Below, in pieces: positions 1-8,361 of a DNA stretch of 35,163 bases. The notes below the pieces were generated by a model. It was not told where the DNA came from. It ran no database searches and saw only the letters and a program-made list of their open reading frames with translations. The translations under genes and the position numbers were made by a program. This DNA comes from Bacillota bacterium (GTDB lineage: Bacteria > Bacillota > Clostridia > Christensenellales > Aristaeellaceae), in the NCBI GenBank assembly GCA_023443705.1, contig JAEZTD010000250.1:1-35163 (forward strand), given 5' to 3'. The stretch's first letter is position 1. The number at the start of each line of letters is the position of its first letter.

Positions 1-915
1 ATGGTGCGCAACCCGCGCCCGACCCGCGCCGAGATCACCGACGTGGCCAACGCCATCTACGATGGCACCAGCGCGCTGATGCTCTCCGGCGAAACCGCGA
101 ACGGCAAATACCCGGTGGAGACGATCCGCACGATGGCGAAAATCGCCGAGCGCACGGAGGAGTTCATCGATTACAAGGGGCTCTTCAACAAGTTCCGCCA
201 GCAGTTGGACAAGAGCGTCGTCAACGCCATCTCCCACGCCACCTGCACCACATCCCATGACCTGGGCGCTGCCGCCATCGTGACGGTCACACGGACCGGC
301 TCAACGGCGCGGATGGTCTCCCGTTTCCGTCCCGCAACCCCCATCGTGGCCATCACACCCAACCCGCGCACCTACCGGCAGCTTGCGCTGTCCTGGGGCG
401 TGACACCGCTGATGAACGACTACAAGGTCAGTTCGCGGGAACTCTTCCTGGCCGCGGCCCGCAAGGTGCAGGAAGCGAACCTCGCCCACGACGGCGACAT
501 CATCGTCGTCACGGGTTCCTCCGACCGGGTGGGGGAGATCACGAACACGCTGCAGATCCACGTGCTCGGCACGGCGCTGGTTCGCGGCACGGGCAATGGA
601 TTTGCGCCGATCACCGGTCGGCTCTGCGTCGTCAAAACCCCGGACGATCTCAAGCACTTTCGGGATGGCGATGTTCTCGTGATCGACCACACCACAAACG
701 TCGTGCTGCATGAGATGCGAAGGGCCGCTGCTGTCGTGACGGAGGAGGACATCATGGACTCCGGTGCGGCCGCCGCCTGCATGGCGCTGGACCTGCCGCT
801 GATCGCAGGGGCGGAGAACGCCACCCACCTTCTGATGACCGGCTGCCTCGCCACCATCGACGCCAAGAGCGGCGTGGTCTACAACGGAGACAGCTGCTTC
901 ACCGGCGGAAAGTAA
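1..915 (+). CDS. pyk: Pyruvate kinase, C-terminal part (5' end outside window)
   Basis: Converts phosphoenolpyruvate and ADP to pyruvate and ATP in glycolysis (cytosol). The visible 304 residues open with the highly conserved pyruvate kinase segment PRPTRAEITDVANAIYDGT and LMLSGETANGKYP, which lies in the middle of the catalytic barrel. The first in-window ATG is therefore an internal methionine and the gene begins upstream. Next comes the alpha/beta C-terminal allosteric domain (about residues 65-195). After it is an extra domain of about 95 residues (TTNVVLHEMRRAAAVVTEED, then GAENATHLL) resembling the mobile domain of PEP-utilizing enzymes, an extension known from Firmicutes pyruvate kinases. 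The gene ends in TAA followed closely by a GC-rich hairpin. Family call is secure. Confidence 0.96.
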   Translation: MVRNPRPTRAEITDVANAIYDGTSALMLSGETANGKYPVETIRTMAKIAERTEEFIDYKGLFNKFRQQLDKSVVNAISHATCTTSHDLGAAAIVTVTRTGSTARMVSRFRPATPIVAITPNPRTYRQLALSWGVTPLMNDYKVSSRELFLAAARKVQEANLAHDGDIIVVTGSSDRVGEITNTLQIHVLGTALVRGTGNGFAPITGRLCVVKTPDDLKHFRDGDVLVIDHTTNVVLHEMRRAAAVVTEEDIMDSGAAAACMALDLPLIAGAENATHLLMTGCLATIDAKSGVVYNGDSCFTGGK

Positions 916-925
916 GCACGTGAAC

Positions 926-955
926 GAAGCCCCCGGCAGAACTGCCGGGGGCTTC
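926..955 (+). terminator. Hairpin after pyruvate kinase
   Basis: A 13-bp perfect stem (GAAGCCCCCGGCA / TGCCGGGGGCTTC) begins 11 bases after the pyk stop. There is no T-tract; instead it runs directly into repeat copy A. A degraded version of the same hairpin recurs at 1159-1184 on the far side of the repeat, so the terminator may have been split or duplicated by that insertion. Confidence 0.7.
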
Positions 956-1160
956 AAGGCAACGAAAACCCCTGCGGTTGTTTCGATGCGAAGGAAGAAA
1001 TTCTGCGTGCGCCTGAAATCCTCACGGATATCCGGGCGGCGCACTGACCAAAGGTGTGGATAGCGCCACCAGTGTGCGTACTGGTGGCGCTATCCCGTTC
1101 CCGGCATACACGCCGCCGGGAACGATTGAAACCCTACCGATGCTTTGTTGATGGTCTGAA
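955..1160 (+). repeat. 206-bp structured dispersed repeat, copy A
   Basis: About 91% identical by hand alignment (roughly 19 differences) to 21754-21960, with matching ends: CAAGGC at the start and TTGATGGTCTGAA at the end. It carries three hairpins: a small one near 966-990, a perfect 15-bp stem (GATAGCGCCACCAGT and its complement, about 1058-1094), and GTTCCCGGC/GCCGGGAAC (about 1096-1122). There is no convincing coding potential. Both copies are bracketed by two copies of the local terminator hairpin. Most likely a small non-autonomous mobile or structured intergenic element; its class is not recognised. Confidence 0.85.
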
Positions 1161-1184
1161 GCCCCGGCAGTTCTGCCGAGTGCT
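1159..1184. terminator. Second, imperfect copy of the terminator hairpin
   Basis: CCCCGGCAG..CTGCCG repeats the core of the hairpin at 926-955 with two loop changes and decay of the lower stem. It sits 10 bases beyond the stop of the minus-strand nitroreductase gene, so it could act as that gene's terminator. Confidence 0.45.
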
Positions 1185-1193
1185 TAGCGTTTT

Positions 1194-1859
1194 CTATGCC
1201 CAGCGCCAGTTTCCGGCGCCTGCGCCGACCTCAAAATGGCATTTGGCGATGCCCAGGTCCACCCGCGCGTAAAAGCCGGGGAGCGCCACAGCCCTCACCG
1301 CATTGTCGCGGAGTTCAAAGAGGAATTTCTGCTGGTTTATGGCGGTGGGGGCCAGCTGCACCGCCTGCATGCCACGCAAAAACCATTCGGGCATTTCGCC
1401 CTCCACCCGGCTCAGCGCCTCGACGGGCTTGGTTTTTCGCGGGACACCCGCTACCGCGGCGTAGCCGATGGCGATGACGAGCGCCAGCTTTTCGCCGGGT
1501 TCCACCCTTGCTGTGGCCTGATTTTTCTTGTAGGTGCCGCCTACCCAGCAGGTGGATAGCCCCAGCTGCGTCGCGCGGAGTACGATCTTTTCGCCGTAGT
1601 AGCCGCACTTTTCCTCAAGGTCGGCGCCGGTTTTGCCGACCAGCGCGATGTAATTGCTGACGTTCCTAAATCGGCCGTACCGGGCCATGAATCCGGAAAA
1701 CGCGCGGGGCTCGTTCAGGCACAGCTGCATGGCAAGGCCGCTCTCGAGGTTGCTGGCGGCGATTTCCGTGCGGAGCTTTTCTTCGGCTTCGCCTTCAATT
1801 TTTCTGTCTGTATAAGCGCGCACCGATTTGCGCGCTTCAATGGCATCCCACAGATTCAC
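1194..1859 (-). CDS. Nitroreductase-like flavoprotein (TM1586-type)
   Basis: Predicted FMN-dependent oxidoreductase of the nitroreductase fold, cytosolic, substrate unknown. The GTG start at 1859 is chosen because GGGAGG lies 7 bases upstream; the reading frame stays open further upstream but has no ribosome site there. The protein (221 aa) begins NLWDAIEARKSVRAYTDRKI, the usual N-terminal flavin-binding stretch (ExRxSxRxY-like). Later segments ATQLGLSTCWVGGTY and LALVIAIGYA match the second half of the fold. The many central Glu/Lys residues and the C-terminal half resemble the 'putative TM nitroreductase' subfamily rather than classical NfsB. It stands alone, convergent with pyk and divergent from the surface-protein gene. 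Family call good, function unknown. Confidence 0.82.
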   Translation of the reverse strand: MNLWDAIEARKSVRAYTDRKIEGEAEEKLRTEIAASNLESGLAMQLCLNEPRAFSGFMARYGRFRNVSNYIALVGKTGADLEEKCGYYGEKIVLRATQLGLSTCWVGGTYKKNQATARVEPGEKLALVIAIGYAAVAGVPRKTKPVEALSRVEGEMPEWFLRGMQAVQLAPTAINQQKFLFELRDNAVRAVALPGFYARVDLGIAKCHFEVGAGAGNWRWA

Positions 1860-2273
1860 ATGGATCCCTCCCAAAGGACGTCGGCGTGCGCGTTGCCGCG
1901 GACGGCGCGCACCCGGACTTTTCATGAAGAAAATAGCTCATTTATGGCGCGTTGTCAAGAAGTGCGGCGCACTGTCCGAAGATCAGCGCAAAGGCCGAGG
2001 GTTTTTGGTGGCGCGGCGTCCGATGCCCCAACGCCTGACAGGCGGGCGCTGCTTTGCGTTCGGCGCGCTTGCGCCGTCACTGTCCCGCGTGCTATAATCG
2101 TTTCGCAATATTTTGCATATTATGGCATTGACGATGCTTCGAGACTGCGCTTATTGAAGATACCCCATCATTCCCTGACGAAAACCCCGTCGAAATCCTC
2201 GAACACGCGGCGATACGAAGGCCTGATCCTTAGCGCACGTCACGCCCAGGAATCTCTATGGGGGGCACACTCG
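1860..2273 (+). other. 414-bp divergent intergenic region
   Basis: Lies between the nitroreductase and the surface-protein gene. It holds the minus-strand ribosome site next to 1859 and one plausible plus-strand promoter (2069-2098), leaving a leader of about 170 bases. Frames here are open by GC bias only; no gene is supported. Confidence 0.6.
2069..2098 (+). promoter_or_regulatory. Putative sigma-A promoter for surface protein (and uxa genes)
   Basis: TTGCGC (2069-2074), 18-bp spacer, TATAAT (2093-2098). It lies in the only AT-rich pocket of the intergenic region. It is the only clear promoter seen before uxaB, whose gene starts 32 bp after the surface-protein stop. Confidence 0.6.
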
Positions 2274-4094
2274 ATGAAGAGAAGCGCGAAGCTGCTCGCG
2301 GCGCTGGCTGCGATCCTGGTTTTACTGGCCGAGGCAGGCGCGTCCGGGGCCATCAGGCCCGTACGCGCGGCGCTGGACGCGAGCCTTGTCTTGATCGACC
2401 TTGCCGATCGAAGCACCCACCAGCTTACCGGCAGCGTACTGCCGCAGGGCGCAAGCCAGAGCATGGCGTGGAAAAGCTACAACACCAAGGTGGCGACGGT
2501 TTCAAAGACGGGTCTGGTCACGGGGCGCGCCATCGGCACCACCGCCGTCGCGGTGCGTCCCGCCAGCCGGAGCAATTGGACGAAGGCCACCGTGCGGGTG
2601 ACCGACAGCCTCGCGCCCGACACCATCCGCCTGAGCGCTTCCCGGCTCAACCTTCTGATTGGCAGCACGGGCCTTCTCACGGCTGAGGCGGGGCCGGACA
2701 CCGCGATCACCACAATCCGGTGGTGGTCCAGCAAGACGAGCGTCGCACTCGTAACGCCGGACGGCCAGGTGCTGGCGCGCAAGGCCGGAACGGCCGTCGT
2801 CCGGGCGATTTCGACAAGAAACCCCGCGCTGTACGCCTCCGCGCTGGTGACGGTCAAAAACCTGCCGCCGCCGGTCAGGCTGACCATCACGCCCGCAAGC
2901 GCGAAGATTGAAAGAGGCGAAAAACTCCAGCTGTCGGTGGCTGTTTCGCCGCCGGAGGCAAACCTGTCTCTTCGCTGGTATACGAACAACCCCGCCGTCG
3001 CCACCGTCGGCAAAACAGGGCTCGTGAGCGCCAAGAAAGTCGGGAAATTCAAGGTCAAAGCAGTCTCGAGGATAAAGCCCACGGTTAAGCAGATCCGCTC
3101 CTACGAGGTCGTGGACACGAAAACGGTGACTGGCGTGGTCATCGAGAGCGACGAGAGCGTCCTGCTGGCCGGGGGAACGCTGCAGCTGCGGGCCGGCGTG
3201 CTGCCGCCCACCGCCTCCCAGGCGGTGTCGTGGACGAGCAGCAACCCCGCCGTTGCCACGGTGTCAGAAGCGGGGTTCGTCACCGCCGTATCCCTTGGCA
3301 GCACCACCGTCACCGCCGCGGCGAGCGGCAAGTACGCGAAGCAGCGCGTGGTGGTGATGGACGCGGCGCCCGTCACCGAACTGCCCGCACAGGTGACGAG
3401 CGCCGACGGCATCAGCCTGAACCTCGCAAAGATCGACGCGGTTCAGCGCTACGCCGTGGAACAAGTGGACGCACTCCGCGCCGCGGGCGTGATCCCAAAA
3501 TCGGAGGCGGACGCCAGAAAGCTCATCATCGTCCGGGCTTTCCGCATGGCGCGCTTCCCGTGGATGAGCGCGCGGAACGTGCGTTACTGGTCGGGCGACA
3601 GCCTGTACCAGAAAAATGTGGTATATTACGGCATCCCCTACACCCAGACGAACCGCGTCTACAATACGTCGAACATCGTAAGGTCCGGGGCGTTCAAGCT
3701 GCTCGGAGACGACGCCTTTCATACCGCCTACATGGTCGACAGGCGCTATCCGGGCAACGACTGCTCCTCGTTTGTGTCGATGAGCTACTGGGGGCTGGGC
3801 TCCAGCTACTCGTACCTGCGCTCCCGAAACATGCTGGATTCCTCGGTCTACAAAACCGTCGCGATGCGATCCAAGCCGACCGCCTACCTGAACCTGCGGC
3901 CGGGAGATTTCTTTGTCCGAAACGGGCATGTGGCGATGTTTCTGTACTACGCCAACAGCCTGAGAACCCGGGTCATGATCATTCAGCAGGGCGGGCGAAA
4001 CACCCTCAACACCGTGGGGCTGTTCCTCAAGCCCATCAGCTACTACAGCGCAGACTCGCGCTACATCGCGCGGCGGAAGCGCTCGTTCGCTTAA
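2274..4094 (+). CDS. Secreted protein with four Big_2 Ig-like domains and NlpC/P60-like C-terminal domain
   Basis: 606 aa. The start ATG at 2274 follows GGGGGG and gives a good signal peptide (MKRSAKLLAALAAILVLLA). Four bacterial Ig-like (Big_2) repeats follow at about residues 32-112, 113-195, 195-277 and 277-370, each with the hallmark W-x-S-x(n)-VATV-x-x-x-G-x-V pattern (e.g. NPAVATVSEAGFVTA). The C-terminal domain (about 385-606) carries NDCSSFV with Cys497 and NGHVAMF with His552, the Cys/His pair expected of a papain-like NlpC/P60 or amidase domain, so cell-wall hydrolysis is a reasonable inference. The third catalytic residue is not assigned. No LPXTG or SLH anchor is visible. The gene is only 32 bp upstream of uxaB and probably co-transcribed with it, an unexpected partner for hexuronate catabolism. 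Confidence 0.85.
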   Translation: MKRSAKLLAALAAILVLLAEAGASGAIRPVRAALDASLVLIDLADRSTHQLTGSVLPQGASQSMAWKSYNTKVATVSKTGLVTGRAIGTTAVAVRPASRSNWTKATVRVTDSLAPDTIRLSASRLNLLIGSTGLLTAEAGPDTAITTIRWWSSKTSVALVTPDGQVLARKAGTAVVRAISTRNPALYASALVTVKNLPPPVRLTITPASAKIERGEKLQLSVAVSPPEANLSLRWYTNNPAVATVGKTGLVSAKKVGKFKVKAVSRIKPTVKQIRSYEVVDTKTVTGVVIESDESVLLAGGTLQLRAGVLPPTASQAVSWTSSNPAVATVSEAGFVTAVSLGSTTVTAAASGKYAKQRVVVMDAAPVTELPAQVTSADGISLNLAKIDAVQRYAVEQVDALRAAGVIPKSEADARKLIIVRAFRMARFPWMSARNVRYWSGDSLYQKNVVYYGIPYTQTNRVYNTSNIVRSGAFKLLGDDAFHTAYMVDRRYPGNDCSSFVSMSYWGLGSSYSYLRSRNMLDSSVYKTVAMRSKPTAYLNLRPGDFFVRNGHVAMFLYYANSLRTRVMIIQQGGRNTLNTVGLFLKPISYYSADSRYIARRKRSFA

Positions 4095-4126
4095 AAACAG
4101 GGCGCGGCCCGAAGGGAGCCGGACAC

Positions 4127-5440
4127 ATGGCGCGCATCGACCAGGTGATCCCGAAAACCACGCGCAGGGAGACAGCCGTCCAGTTTGGCGGCGGAGGCTT
4201 CCTGCGCGGTTTCTTTGACTGGATGCTGCAGGAGGCGAACGACGCCGGGGTGTATGACGGTTCCGTGGTCGTCGTCCAGTCAACATCGGGCGGCGTCGCG
4301 GATGCGCTCATGCGGCAGAACGGCCAGTACACGCAGATCCTTCGGGGCGCGGAGGGGGTTAAGGCCTGTCCCATCGACGTCGTCTCCCGATGCGTCAAGG
4401 TCTACGAGGATTTTCCCGCTTTCCTCGCGCTGGCGAAGGTCCCAACCCTTCGGCTGATTGTGTCCAACACCACCGAGGCGGGCATTCGCTTTGAGCCGGA
4501 GGAGGAGATTGCGTCGCCCATATCGTTCCCCGCGCGGCTTACGGCGCTTCTCCGCCGCCGGCATCAGCTGGGGCTTCCGGGCTTTGTGGTTCTGCCCTGC
4601 GAGCTGATCGAAGAGAACGGCCGCACGCTGAGGGAATACGTCCTCCGGCACGCGCGCTTGTGGGGGCTGGGGGAAGATTTTGCCCGGTTTGTCGAGCGGG
4701 ACAACCACTTTCTGAACACGCTGGTGGACCGGATCAATACCGGATACCCGTCTGGCGAGACCATGGACCTTGGGTATGAGGACGAGCTCGTCAACTGCTG
4801 CGAGTGGTACCACCTGTGGGTGATCGAAGGGGACAAGGCGCTCGCCGCGGAGATACCCTTTGACCGTGCGGGGCTGAACGTGAAATGGGTAGACGACCTT
4901 GCGCCCTACCGGACGCGGAAGGTACGCATCCTAAACGGCGCGCACACCGCCACCGTCGCCCTGGCGATGCTCGCCGGGGTCGAGACCGTCGGCGAAGCGG
5001 TGGCAGACCATGAAATCGGCGCGTTTATGCGCCGGGCGGTCTTCGAGGAAATCATCCCTTCGCTGGATTTGCCGAGCGAAGAACTGGAGGAATACGCCGA
5101 GGGCGTGTTCCGGCGCTTTCAGAACCCCTTCATCCGACACGAATGGCGCGCCATCTCGCTGAACTCGGTCTCAAAATTCCGGGTGCGGGTGCTGCCGTCG
5201 ATTCTAGAATACGAGCGGCGCTTCGGCCGGATTCCGCCAAATCTCATCCGCTCGCTGGCGATACTGATCGAACTGTACCGGGAATTTGAGGTTCGGGACG
5301 AACCGCGGGTGATCGCGGCGATGCGGCGTTCCTGCGTCCGGGAGATCCTCTCGGACGAGGCGCTCTGGGGAGCGGATATCCGTCACCTTTCCGCAGCGGT
5401 GGAAGGAAACCTCACAAAGACATCGGAGGGACGCGCATGA
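4127..5440 (+). CDS. uxaB: Tagaturonate reductase (altronate oxidoreductase)
   Basis: NAD-dependent interconversion of D-tagaturonate and D-altronate in the galacturonate branch of hexuronate breakdown, cytosolic. 437 aa, normal for the mannitol-dehydrogenase-like family. The dinucleotide-binding segment is FGGGGFLRGFF (residues 20-30). VERDNHFLNTLVDRI and RILNGAHT (about 267-274) match the catalytic C-terminal domain, where the N/H pair is conserved. The start at 4127 has GGGAG 7 bases upstream; the same frame is open further upstream but only as a shadow of the preceding gene. Its stop overlaps the uxaC start by 4 bases (ATGA), implying translational coupling. Fructuronate reductase (uxuB) is the main alternative, but the adjacent uxaA supports uxaB. 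Confidence 0.9.
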   Translation: MARIDQVIPKTTRRETAVQFGGGGFLRGFFDWMLQEANDAGVYDGSVVVVQSTSGGVADALMRQNGQYTQILRGAEGVKACPIDVVSRCVKVYEDFPAFLALAKVPTLRLIVSNTTEAGIRFEPEEEIASPISFPARLTALLRRRHQLGLPGFVVLPCELIEENGRTLREYVLRHARLWGLGEDFARFVERDNHFLNTLVDRINTGYPSGETMDLGYEDELVNCCEWYHLWVIEGDKALAAEIPFDRAGLNVKWVDDLAPYRTRKVRILNGAHTATVALAMLAGVETVGEAVADHEIGAFMRRAVFEEIIPSLDLPSEELEEYAEGVFRRFQNPFIRHEWRAISLNSVSKFRVRVLPSILEYERRFGRIPPNLIRSLAILIELYREFEVRDEPRVIAAMRRSCVREILSDEALWGADIRHLSAAVEGNLTKTSEGRA

Positions 5441-6837
5441 GGCTGTTCATGGACGAGGACTTTCTTTTGTCAAACCAGACGGCGCGCCGCCTGTACCACG
5501 AGTACGCCGCGCCCATGCCCATCATCGACTACCATTGCCACCTGTCTCCGGGGGAGATCGCGGAAAACATCCGCTTTCGGAACATCGGCCACCTGATGCT
5601 GGGCGGCGACCACTACAAGTGGCGCGCCATGAGCGCCTGCGGCTATGACAACGAATTCATCCGCACATCGGGTGACTACGAGCGGTTCATGGCCTACGCG
5701 AAGGTGATGCCGCAGCTCATCGGAAATCCGCTGTACCACTGGACGCACATGGAGCTTCGGCGCGTGTTTGGAATCCGCGAGACGCTTTCGGAGAAGACCG
5801 CGCCGGGCATCTGGGCGGTGGCCAATGAGATGCTCGTTGGAGACGATTTCCGCGCGCGGCGGCTGATTGAGCGGTTTGGCGTAAAAATGCTCGCAACCAC
5901 CGACGATCCGGTGGATTCGCTTCGGCACCACCAATCGATTGCGTCGGATGCGCCGTTTTGCGTCCAGGTGCTGCCCGCCTTCCGACCGGACAAGGCGCTG
6001 AACGCGGACAGGCCCGGCTTCAAGGCATATATTGAAAGCCTGTCAGAGGCGTCCGACATATCCATCGCGTCAGCGGCGGACGTCGTTCGCGCGCTGGAAA
6101 AGCGCGTCGACTACTTTCATGCCGAGCGCTGCCGCCTGTCGGACCACGCGCTGGACACCGTGCCGTTTGCGCAGGTCGATCCCGCAAAAGCGGAGCACGC
6201 GTTTGCCGCCGGCATGGGCGGCGGGATGGTTGCGGCGGAGGATCTTGAGCACTACCGCACCATGCTCCTCGTGGCGCTGGGCGGTATGTACCACGCCCGG
6301 GGCTGGGCGCAGCAGTACCACATGGGCGCGCTCCGGGATGCGAATGGGCGCATGTTTTCGCGCTTCGGCCCGGACACCGGCTTTGACGCCATCTCAAACC
6401 CGCCGGACGCCGGAAAGTTGGCGGCGCTGCTCGACGCGCAGGAGCGAAACGGCGCGCTGCCCAGAACCATCCTCTACACGCTGAACCCGTCGGCCAACTA
6501 CGCGCTGGCGGCTGTGGCGGGCTGCTTCCAGGGCGGAGAGCCCGGCAAAATCCAGTTCGGCAGCGCCTGGTGGTTCTGCGACCAGAAGGACGGGATGCTG
6601 GAGCAGATGAAGGCGCTGGCGGGGCTCGGGGTGCTGGGACGCTTCGTCGGCATGCTGACGGACTCCCGCTCCTTCGTCAGCTATCCGCGGCACGAGTACT
6701 TCCGCCGCATCCTGTGCGATCTGATCGGCACTTGGGTGGAGAACGGAGAATACCCGGAGGACGAGGGCGCGCTGCGGGAGATCGTCCGCGGCATCGCCTA
6801 TGAAAACGCGCGGCGCTACTTCGGGGTGGAAGAATGA
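5437..6837 (+). CDS. uxaC: Glucuronate/galacturonate isomerase
   Basis: Isomerizes D-galacturonate to D-tagaturonate and D-glucuronate to D-fructuronate, the first intracellular step of hexuronate catabolism. 466 aa, the usual length. The amidohydrolase-like signature PIIDYHCHLSPGEIAENI (residues 28-45) supplies the metal-ligand histidines. WTHMELRRVFGI, the GSAWWFCDQKDGM stretch and LTDSRSFVSYPRHEYFRRIL near the C-terminus are all typical of UxaC. It starts inside the ATGA shared with uxaB and ends inside an ATGA shared with uxaA, so the three genes form one tightly coupled unit. Confidence 0.97.
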   Translation: MRLFMDEDFLLSNQTARRLYHEYAAPMPIIDYHCHLSPGEIAENIRFRNIGHLMLGGDHYKWRAMSACGYDNEFIRTSGDYERFMAYAKVMPQLIGNPLYHWTHMELRRVFGIRETLSEKTAPGIWAVANEMLVGDDFRARRLIERFGVKMLATTDDPVDSLRHHQSIASDAPFCVQVLPAFRPDKALNADRPGFKAYIESLSEASDISIASAADVVRALEKRVDYFHAERCRLSDHALDTVPFAQVDPAKAEHAFAAGMGGGMVAAEDLEHYRTMLLVALGGMYHARGWAQQYHMGALRDANGRMFSRFGPDTGFDAISNPPDAGKLAALLDAQERNGALPRTILYTLNPSANYALAAVAGCFQGGEPGKIQFGSAWWFCDQKDGMLEQMKALAGLGVLGRFVGMLTDSRSFVSYPRHEYFRRILCDLIGTWVENGEYPEDEGALREIVRGIAYENARRYFGVEE

Positions 6838-8306
6838 ACAGGGCGGAGGCGCGGGCAAAGCGCATTCACCCGTCGGACGACGTGGCGGTGGCCCTCGCGC
6901 CCATTTCTAAGGGAGAGCAGGCACTGGGCGTCACGGCGCTTGATGACATACCCTTCGGGCACAAGATGGCCCTTCGACCCATTCTCCGGGGCGAGGACGT
7001 GACCAAATACGGCATGCCCATCGGTCGCGCCACGGAGGACATCCCACTGGGCGCGTGGGTACACACCCACAACCTTGCGACAAAGCTCGACACCGTGCGG
7101 GAATACCGCTACGAGCCCTCCCGGATTCCGGCCATCACCCCCTTCGAGGGAAGCTTCATGGGCTACCTTCGCGCGGACGGCTCCGTCGGCATCCGGAACG
7201 AGCTTTGGATTCTGCCCACGGTGGGCTGTGTGAACGGCGCGGCCGAGGCGATCGCGTTCAGGGCGCGGCGGGAGGTCGGCGTCCCAGTCTACGCGTTTTG
7301 CCATCCCTACGGCTGCAGCCAGCTGGGCGAGGACCATGAGAATACGCAGAAGATCCTGGCGCGCCTGGCCCGCCACCCCAACGCGGGCGGCGTACTGGTC
7401 TTGGGCCTCGGGTGCGAGAACAACCACATCGCCGCCTTTCGAGCGGTGCTCGGCGCGGTGGACGAGCGCCGCGTGCGCTTTCTGTGTGCCCAGGATGCCG
7501 AGGATGAAATTGAGGAAGGCCTGCGGCTGGTCCGCGAAATCGCTTTGACAGTGCGGGGCGACCAGCGGACGGCGCAGGGCGTTTCCAAGATCGTATTGGG
7601 CCTCAAGTGCGGCGGCTCCGACGGACTGTCCGGCATTACCGCCAACCCGCTCCTCGGCACCGTATCGGACGGCGTGTGCGCGGCGGGCGGCTCCGCGCTC
7701 CTGACCGAAGTGCCGGAGATGTTTGGCGCGGAGACGCTTCTCATGAACCGCTGTGAAAATGAGGAGACATTCCGAAGCGCGGCGGACATGGTGAACGGCT
7801 TCAAGCGATACTTTGCGTCCCACGGCCAGCCGGTGTACGAAAACCCTTCGCCGGGCAACCGGGCGGGGGGAATCACGACGCTGGAGGAGAAGAGCCTGGG
7901 CTGCACCCAGAAGGGCGGAACCGGCCCGGTTTCAGACGTCCTGGGTTATGGAGAGACCCGCAGAAAAAGCGGCCTGACCCTCGTGAACGCGCCCGGCAAC
8001 GACATCTGCGCCGTGACGGCGCTCGCGGCGGCGGGCGCGCAGCTGGTTTTGTTCACTACAGGCCGGGGAACTCCGCTTGGCGCACCGGTACCGACGGTGA
8101 AAATTTCCTCGAACGCCGTTCTCACGGCGAAGAAGAAAAACTGGATCGACTTCGACGCCAGCCCGCTTATGGACGGCGCGCCGCTTGCGGATGAGGCGCG
8201 GCGGCTGTTCAGCCTCATCCTGGACGCGGCCTCCGGCACAGAAACGCGGAATGAGCGAAACGGGGAGAGGCAGATCGCGATCTTCAAAAACGGCGTGACG
8301 CTCTAA
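6834..8306 (+). CDS. uxaA: Altronate dehydratase
   Basis: Dehydrates D-altronate to 2-keto-3-deoxy-D-gluconate. 490 aa and single-chain, with the N-terminal SAF-like domain (about residues 12-90, ending VHTHNLATKLD) and the large catalytic C-terminal part. GCSQLGEDHE (about 160-169), LGLGCENNH (about 195) and KCGGSDGLSGI (about 259-269) are conserved elements of the UxaA/GarD family, with cysteines and acidic residues likely to bind iron. Third gene of the uxaBCA operon and followed by a strong bidirectional terminator. KDG kinase, KDPG aldolase and an uptake system are not in this window. Confidence 0.96.
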   Translation: MNRAEARAKRIHPSDDVAVALAPISKGEQALGVTALDDIPFGHKMALRPILRGEDVTKYGMPIGRATEDIPLGAWVHTHNLATKLDTVREYRYEPSRIPAITPFEGSFMGYLRADGSVGIRNELWILPTVGCVNGAAEAIAFRARREVGVPVYAFCHPYGCSQLGEDHENTQKILARLARHPNAGGVLVLGLGCENNHIAAFRAVLGAVDERRVRFLCAQDAEDEIEEGLRLVREIALTVRGDQRTAQGVSKIVLGLKCGGSDGLSGITANPLLGTVSDGVCAAGGSALLTEVPEMFGAETLLMNRCENEETFRSAADMVNGFKRYFASHGQPVYENPSPGNRAGGITTLEEKSLGCTQKGGTGPVSDVLGYGETRRKSGLTLVNAPGNDICAVTALAAAGAQLVLFTTGRGTPLGAPVPTVKISSNAVLTAKKKNWIDFDASPLMDGAPLADEARRLFSLILDAASGTETRNERNGERQIAIFKNGVTL

Positions 8307-8314
8307 ACGAAAAC

Positions 8315-8349
8315 AAAACGGAACGCGGCAATTCGCCACGTTCCGTTTT
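8315..8349. terminator. Bidirectional terminator between uxaA and FMN-binding gene
   Basis: AAAACGGAACG ... CGTTCCGTTTT arms with an inner GGC/GCC stem and one mismatch. The A-run on one side and T-run on the other fit termination of both convergent genes. Confidence 0.85.
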
Positions 8350-8361
8350 CGTAGGGTCTGC

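Noticed and set aside
301..1044. 247-codon minus-strand frame under pyruvate kinase
   Set aside because: Antisense shadow. Its first residues come from the 206-bp repeat, and a similar frame start occurs at copy B for the same reason.
3230..4126. Long upstream extension of the uxaB frame
   Set aside because: It is an out-of-frame shadow of the Big_2 protein. Family alignment and GGGAG place the start at 4127.
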